The notes under the pieces are model-generated. The model was given only the letters and a program-made list of their open reading frames with translations. It was not told the origin of the DNA and ran no database searches. This document shows, piece after piece, positions 59,701-64,000 of a DNA stretch of 64,000 nt. The translations under genes were made by a program, and so were the position numbers. The stretch's first letter is position 1; each line of letters begins with the position of its first letter. The stretch is from Codonopsis lanceolata (lineage: Eukaryota; Streptophyta; Magnoliopsida; Asterales; Campanulaceae). Where the stretch lies: NCBI GenBank assembly GCA_013146195.2, contig CM028379.1, positions 60,213,693 to 60,277,692 of the forward strand. The letters run 5' to 3'.

Positions 59701-62700
59701 TGTATTGACAAATTCCATTATTTGCTTTGCTAGAACATAATAGCCCATGTGGATTAAATTCCATGTTGCACATTGGTGTAGGATGTTGAAACATAAGTAG
59801 TGTAGACCCTGCCTAAACTTTTGATGGTTGGCCACTTTTGACTTCAACATTAGAAACTAGAAAGAACTCATATTAGCTGGCGGTGATGAAGCATGAAGTT
59901 TGGGAAAGTATGATTAATCTCACGTTTGGATAATTTAACTGGTCAAGTTACTAACGTGTAAAGCCCATCAACTTGTCAAGAATCTTGAGATGCTCACCAT
60001 GCTGCAGCTTTTAACTTCATAGAATCAAGAATATTGGAAAGGACGAAAGGTTGTCCAGGATTTTCAATTACAGCTTCGTAACTATTTGCTGGGAGAGTGA
60101 AAAGCAAGAGAATAACCAATGGCCCTAAAATACATCAATGAAACCCAAATTGACCCCCCTAAAATACCTACAATCATTTTCGCAAGAAATATGCGCTTAA
60201 AAGTTAAAACCTCCTTTAAACTTTCTATTCCTGAGTGTAATTCATGGAATTAAAGAATGAAATTTTGGGCTTCACCTTGTTTTCTTCACTGGAACTTCCA
60301 GTTCCTCCTCATCAGAGTTTCTTCTTCGACTCTTTCTATCCATATATTCTTAAGAGGAAAGAAATGATCCTCTAGGGTCAGTTGGAGTATGTACTAATTA
60401 AATATGACAAGACTTAATCTTGTATTATCATTTTATTTCATAGAAAATGACAAAGGCTGTATCTCATTTGCAGGCATGCAAAGCCAAGTATGAGGACCTG
60501 CGACAGCGTTATTCTGGCTGCACGTGAGTAGAATTATTTCAGATAGCATAAAACTTTTTTTATATCACATTTTACTATCAATGCATATGCAGCTATTAGC
60601 ATAGAGCCATTGACAGTCGCCAACTTGTTAACAAAATCAGATTTTGTAGTCTGGAGGTCATAAATAAACATTATAAATAATTATAGCGATGTCTGGTGCC
60701 CCAATTTGGACACCGCTTTACAAATTTATGCTCAAGTAATCAGGTTTAGAATGTTTATTGGATATCTCAAGGTTTGGCACCACAAATGATCTTGAAATAG
60801 GTCAAAATTAAATTAGATTTTAATTTGCTAGGTATGTAAGATTCTTGTGATAAATGTGTTGATCATGACAGGGATAAAACGTGTTGCCTATCCGTAGAAG
60901 CAAATTCTACGGATCTTGATCCAAATGTGATATAATAACCCCACCTTACCAGAATTTCACTTACCCAAATGGAGTAACCTTTAGACAGAACTGGAAAGTT
61001 TCTTGACTTCTCATTTAAAGATATCTTTCCTTTGGTAATTTAATCACTACTATCATTGATCTTTGTTGTTTAGAGCTTGGTTTGAGGAGCTAAGAAAACG
61101 ACGAGTGGCTGAGCTAAAGCGAGAACTGGAGAAATCAGAAGACTCAATTGGGTTAGTGTATTCCTTGTTGACCCATTCATCCCCTTATTTCTGCATTTCT
61201 CAGTATGAAAGAAGTCTTGGATTGTTTCATTTTTTTACGTGCAATTTCGTGTGATGCTACATGCTCAAACCTCTGATCAGATTTTACTTCAAAAGAGGTA
61301 AATATAAACGTACTCAAACTTTAATTTCAGATCACTCGAGTCAAAGCTTGAGAGTCTCAGGGCAGAGAAAATAATCCGCAATCAGATTGACTATGATTCC
61401 AGCCGAACTGAATCGCCTGTACCTTTACCAATGAGAGAGAGAAATGAAATTTCTGGTAAAGAGATTTCTAAGGATGGGTTATCTGCTGGAAGTTTCACCC
61501 AGGATATTCGGACAAGCTGGTTGTCTGATTTTCAGATTCCAGCTCTGGAATCAGCTCAGGAGATGCAAACAAAGCCCAAAGTTCATGGGCCTTGTGATCT
61601 AGAGAAAGTTTTAGGCATGGACAAGCTGGCGGAAACAAGCAACGAGCAAGGAGGGACTTTCAGGAAGAGGAGAGGAAAGAGAAAGAGGAAGGATTGCAAC
61701 TGGGAGGCCAAAGAAGGGAGCATTGGAGAAAGTGATAATTTTGGCTCCACCAACTTTGTTTCATGTAATGAAACATCGACCAGTGGGTGTGGTCAGACTG
61801 TTCGATCTTCTAGTGTAGATTTTCAAGATGAAGATTCGTGCAGAGAGGGAAGTGATGATTTGGTGGGGATTTTCAATTCTGTTGCGGAAAATGGAAACGC
61901 CTTGGTCTTTAGACGTCGGCTTGATAGCCAGGTAATGGCAATGCTTTCAATCTTTTGACTTTAATCTCTCCATAAGTTACTATGGAAAATATATTCATAG
62001 TTACCTATGTATTGAACTCAGAAGCGAGCACGGTATAGGAAAACCATCCGGCAGCACATGGATTTTGACACGATAAGATCAAGAATTGCTACTTGCTCCA
62101 TAAAATCAGCAAGAGAACTCTTCAGAGACTTGCTTTTGCTTGCCAACAATGCACTCGTCTTTTATTCAAAAAGAACACGCGAGTACAAGTCTGCATTGTC
62201 CCTTAGAGACATTGTCATGAATAGATATCGGCAGCATTTCAAGGATTCTGGAAACAGGGCATCCTCTTCCATCTTATGCTTCTCACCGATGTATAATCCT
62301 CCAGTGAGACCCCGCAGTATACGTGCTCGGCCATCCAAACTGATGTTGTCTGCAAAGTCATCCGGTTCCTTGCCTGGCCCGCATGGGTATTTGAAGTTAA
62401 GTAGCGCTGATTCCACTCCATCGCTGCAATCTAAGGGGATGGGAAAGAGAAATGATGGAACTCCAGAAGGACTCAAGAAACTTTGTGATGATTTTGGTAC
62501 CCAATCAGTCCAGTCCTCAGTGAAGGCAAAGAAAAGTAACATGCTTTCACAAGGGTATAGAAAACTAAGGAATGCTGATCCCAACCTCCAACTGCAGCCC
62601 CCAGTGATAGTAAAGAAAAGTGTCGGTAGGCCACGAAAAGTTGGAGGAGCTGCAAAAGGTAATCGTCAATCTAAAACACCATTAACCAAGGAGCGAAAAC

Positions 62701-62729
62701 GATGCTTGCCAAAATTAACTGTTCTGTGA
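56708..62729 (+). CDS. MYB/SANT-like DNA-binding bromodomain protein
   Basis: A nuclear chromatin-reader family specific to plants. Exons are 56708-56875, 60474-60523, 61074-61151, 61331-61931 and 62022-62729. All introns are GT/AG and the sum is 1605 nt, giving 534 residues. Residues 17-75 form a MYB/SANT-like domain (MWGTWEELVLGGAVLRHGTQ DW, then CKAKYEDLRQRY). Residues 75-120 are a coiled coil (LRKRRVAELKRELEKSEDSI). A basic nuclear-localisation-like run (RKRRGKRKRK) lies in exon 4. Residues 268-360 are a bromodomain: FNSVAENGNALVFRRRLDSQ, HMDFDTIRSRI, and LLLANNALVFY with the acetyl-lysine-binding Asn. GRPRK at about 501-505 is an AT-hook. The ATG was chosen because an upstream in-frame GTG is not a plant start. 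The order MYB, coiled coil, bromodomain matches the family. The exact Arabidopsis counterpart is not decided. Confidence 0.93.
57197..57664. mobile_element. Harbinger-like MITE hosting a nested MITE
   Basis: The ends GAGCATCTCCAATGGTAA and TTTACCATTGGAGATGC are inverted repeats of a type frequent in plant PIF/Harbinger-like MITEs. A Stowaway-like MITE (57444-57621) has inserted inside it, so it is the older of the two. It lies in intron 1 of the bromodomain gene. The target duplication is not clear. Confidence 0.7.
57444..57621. mobile_element. Stowaway-like MITE nested in the MITE above
   Basis: CTCCATCCATTATGAACAAA on the left and TTTGCCTAGAAAGGAGGGAG on the right are imperfect inverted repeats, flanked by TA on both sides (57442-57443, 57622-57623). 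Confidence 0.75.
58073..59076 (-). mobile_element. Solo LTR in intron 1 of the bromodomain gene
   Basis: 1004 bases starting TGATACGGGACC and ending ATACGTATCA, flanked by a perfect 5-base repeat CTTTT (58068-58072, 59077-59081), the mark of a single LTR left after LTR-LTR recombination. In minus orientation it carries CCTTTATAAGG, a promoter-like TATA site, around 58376-58386. A 137-codon minus frame (59030-58617) lies inside and has no recognisable domain. The inserted LTR may itself sit next to a Stowaway end (ACTCCCTCTGTCCCCCC near 58033). Confidence 0.9.
59082..60473. other. Remainder of intron 1, no defined feature
   Basis: AT-rich intron sequence. A minus-strand open frame (59850-59587) has a few hydrophobic stretches but no recognisable domain. 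No clean repeat borders were seen. Confidence 0.5.
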
Positions 62730-64000
62730 GGTCCCTCTCCTCCTTTACCTTATTTTCTTAAAACCTTGTATATAGGCATAGCTAGGTCTAGGCTCTACTG
62801 CAAGTTGCTAATAGTTGAGGTAACTTTCCAACTTTAGGCCGGTAGCGTTTCGTATAGGCATTGTAAGGCTCTTCTGTGTTCAGGTTCGGTTTGAAATATG
62901 GAAAAGAAACACAATGCGTTTGTAGCATCTGTAAGATTTTCACTTTTATTTTAACTCAAATCAACGTTTACATATGATGATATGAATATGCATCAAGTGG
63001 CTGCACTATATATACTACAATTATTTGATCATTCGCTGAAAAATGTATAAACTTCCCAAGTACAAAGATGCAGACCTCGTTTCGACAAAAACTCCGATGA
63101 GAAAATTGATGGTCAGTTGACCAGCACCTGAGGTGGTTTGTTAACTGGTCTAGTGGCTCCACGTTGTTATTAGAAGTGTTTTCCATCTTCATTTACTCGC
63201 CCAGACAGCCCACTAAATAATGGGTATGGGTTCATAAAATTTTAAATTATCATAAATGGATATGCTTATTTAAGACAATTAATTATGATCGACTAAATAG
63301 GCACGCTTAAAACCTTCTCAAGCTAACAGTGACAGCGCCACGACCCTCGTCTCTCCTCATTTGTCATTTCCATCTCACCGCGAAGAAACTCTCCCATCCA
63401 ATTGAACATGCAATCTATTCTTTTATCAATTTCATTAGTCTTATGGTAGATATTTGATAAAGATGCGCTTAGTTATTCAAAAAATTATGAATTAGAGTAC
63501 TTTTAGAATGCGTAATTACCAAATATTATAGTTTTATTTTTTATAATTTAAAGAAAATACTAAAAACCGAAATATCTATAAATTAGAGTACTTTAGCATG
63601 TATTTATTTCATTTTGTAATGTTTGTATTTCTTTGATAACGTTATGCTCACGAGTAAATTGGCTTCCTTGCCCATTTATTGCCTCCCATTTATGCTCATA
63701 ATATCAAGTGGACACTTACTCGCCCATCATTTATGTCTATAGCCCACATGGGCGCCGGTCATACCCGTCTGTTTGTCACCTCTAGTTTTTAATATTTGTT
63801 TTTTATGGAGATGGTGAGTTAGTTGGACCGGGTTATTGGATGCTTGTATTGTTGGTGTAGTAAGGTTGGGTTGATTTCTTGGGCCTAGTAAATATTAGGG
63901 GAAAGTTTCGGCCCATCCACTTTGATAGATTTTCAACTGCTTTAATTCATGATAATAATATTAAATCGTTAAAATCCACTTTCATGCATCGTGATGACTA
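62730..64000. other. 3' flank of the bromodomain gene
   Basis: Likely 3' UTR up to about 62960, without a clear canonical AATAAA signal. Beyond that is AT-rich intergenic DNA. From 63640 to 63780, CCCATTTATTGCCTCCCATT and CACATGGGCGCCGGTCATAC suggest the end of a mobile element that continues unclear. No gene is supported. Confidence 0.5.

Overview
This is nuclear DNA of a flowering plant, most likely a eudicot. The evidence is two intron-rich plant genes, AT-rich introns with GT/AG borders, and dense plant-type repeats (Stowaway-, hAT-, Mutator- and Harbinger-like MITEs and Ty3/gypsy LTR retrotransposons). I cannot name the species from sequence alone. I see no bacterial, organellar, tRNA, rRNA or CRISPR content.

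Layout: (1) 1-1.7 kb is AT-rich upstream DNA with two MITE-like pieces and a TATA-containing promoter. (2) 1.72-25.15 kb, + strand, is a complete katanin p80 (KTN80) gene. I can assemble 18 coding exons that stay in frame from start to stop (1076 codons). It has an N-terminal WD40 propeller, a long linker swollen by about 15 copies of a 21-22 residue repeat, and a C-terminal con80 domain that binds the katanin p60 ATPase. Its introns carry at least eight MITEs or inverted-repeat elements. (3) 25.2-28.4 kb is intergenic DNA without a supported gene. (4) 28.45-29.2 kb is a tandem array of about 12 units, most carrying a perfect or near-perfect hairpin. (5) 29.2-40.06 kb is the 3' part of a Tat-lineage Ty3/gypsy element: a decayed integrase end, two decayed antisense ORFs (DUF7745-like and plant-mobile-domain-like), several families of tandem repeats, a polypurine tract and a 1.2 kb LTR. 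(6) 40.06-44 kb begins with a primer-binding-site-like sequence and internal tandem repeats. A second decayed Tat-type integrase and antisense ORF pieces follow. (7) 42.05-54.88 kb is a 3.77 kb tandem duplication. Its second copy was later split by a young 5.27 kb LTR element with a 5-bp target duplication, a tRNA-iMet primer site and two long minus-strand ORFs. (8) 54.9-56.7 kb is intergenic DNA and promoter. (9) 56.71-62.73 kb, + strand, is a complete five-exon gene for a MYB/SANT-plus-bromodomain protein of 534 residues. Its 3.6 kb first intron holds nested MITEs and a 1 kb solo LTR. (10) 62.7-64 kb is 3' flank.

The two host genes do unrelated jobs: microtubule severing (KTN80) and acetyl-lysine or chromatin reading (MYB-bromodomain). 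About 30 kb of repeats separates them. The most unusual object is the 48.9-54.1 kb element. Its 821-codon ORF is uninterrupted and keeps protease and the integrase tail, but reverse transcriptase, RNase H and the integrase core are replaced by about 265 residues I do not recognise. Its last 130 or so codons lie inside the LTR. Also worth following up are the repeat-expanded KTN80 linker, the hairpin array, and the paired antisense ORFs of the Tat element.
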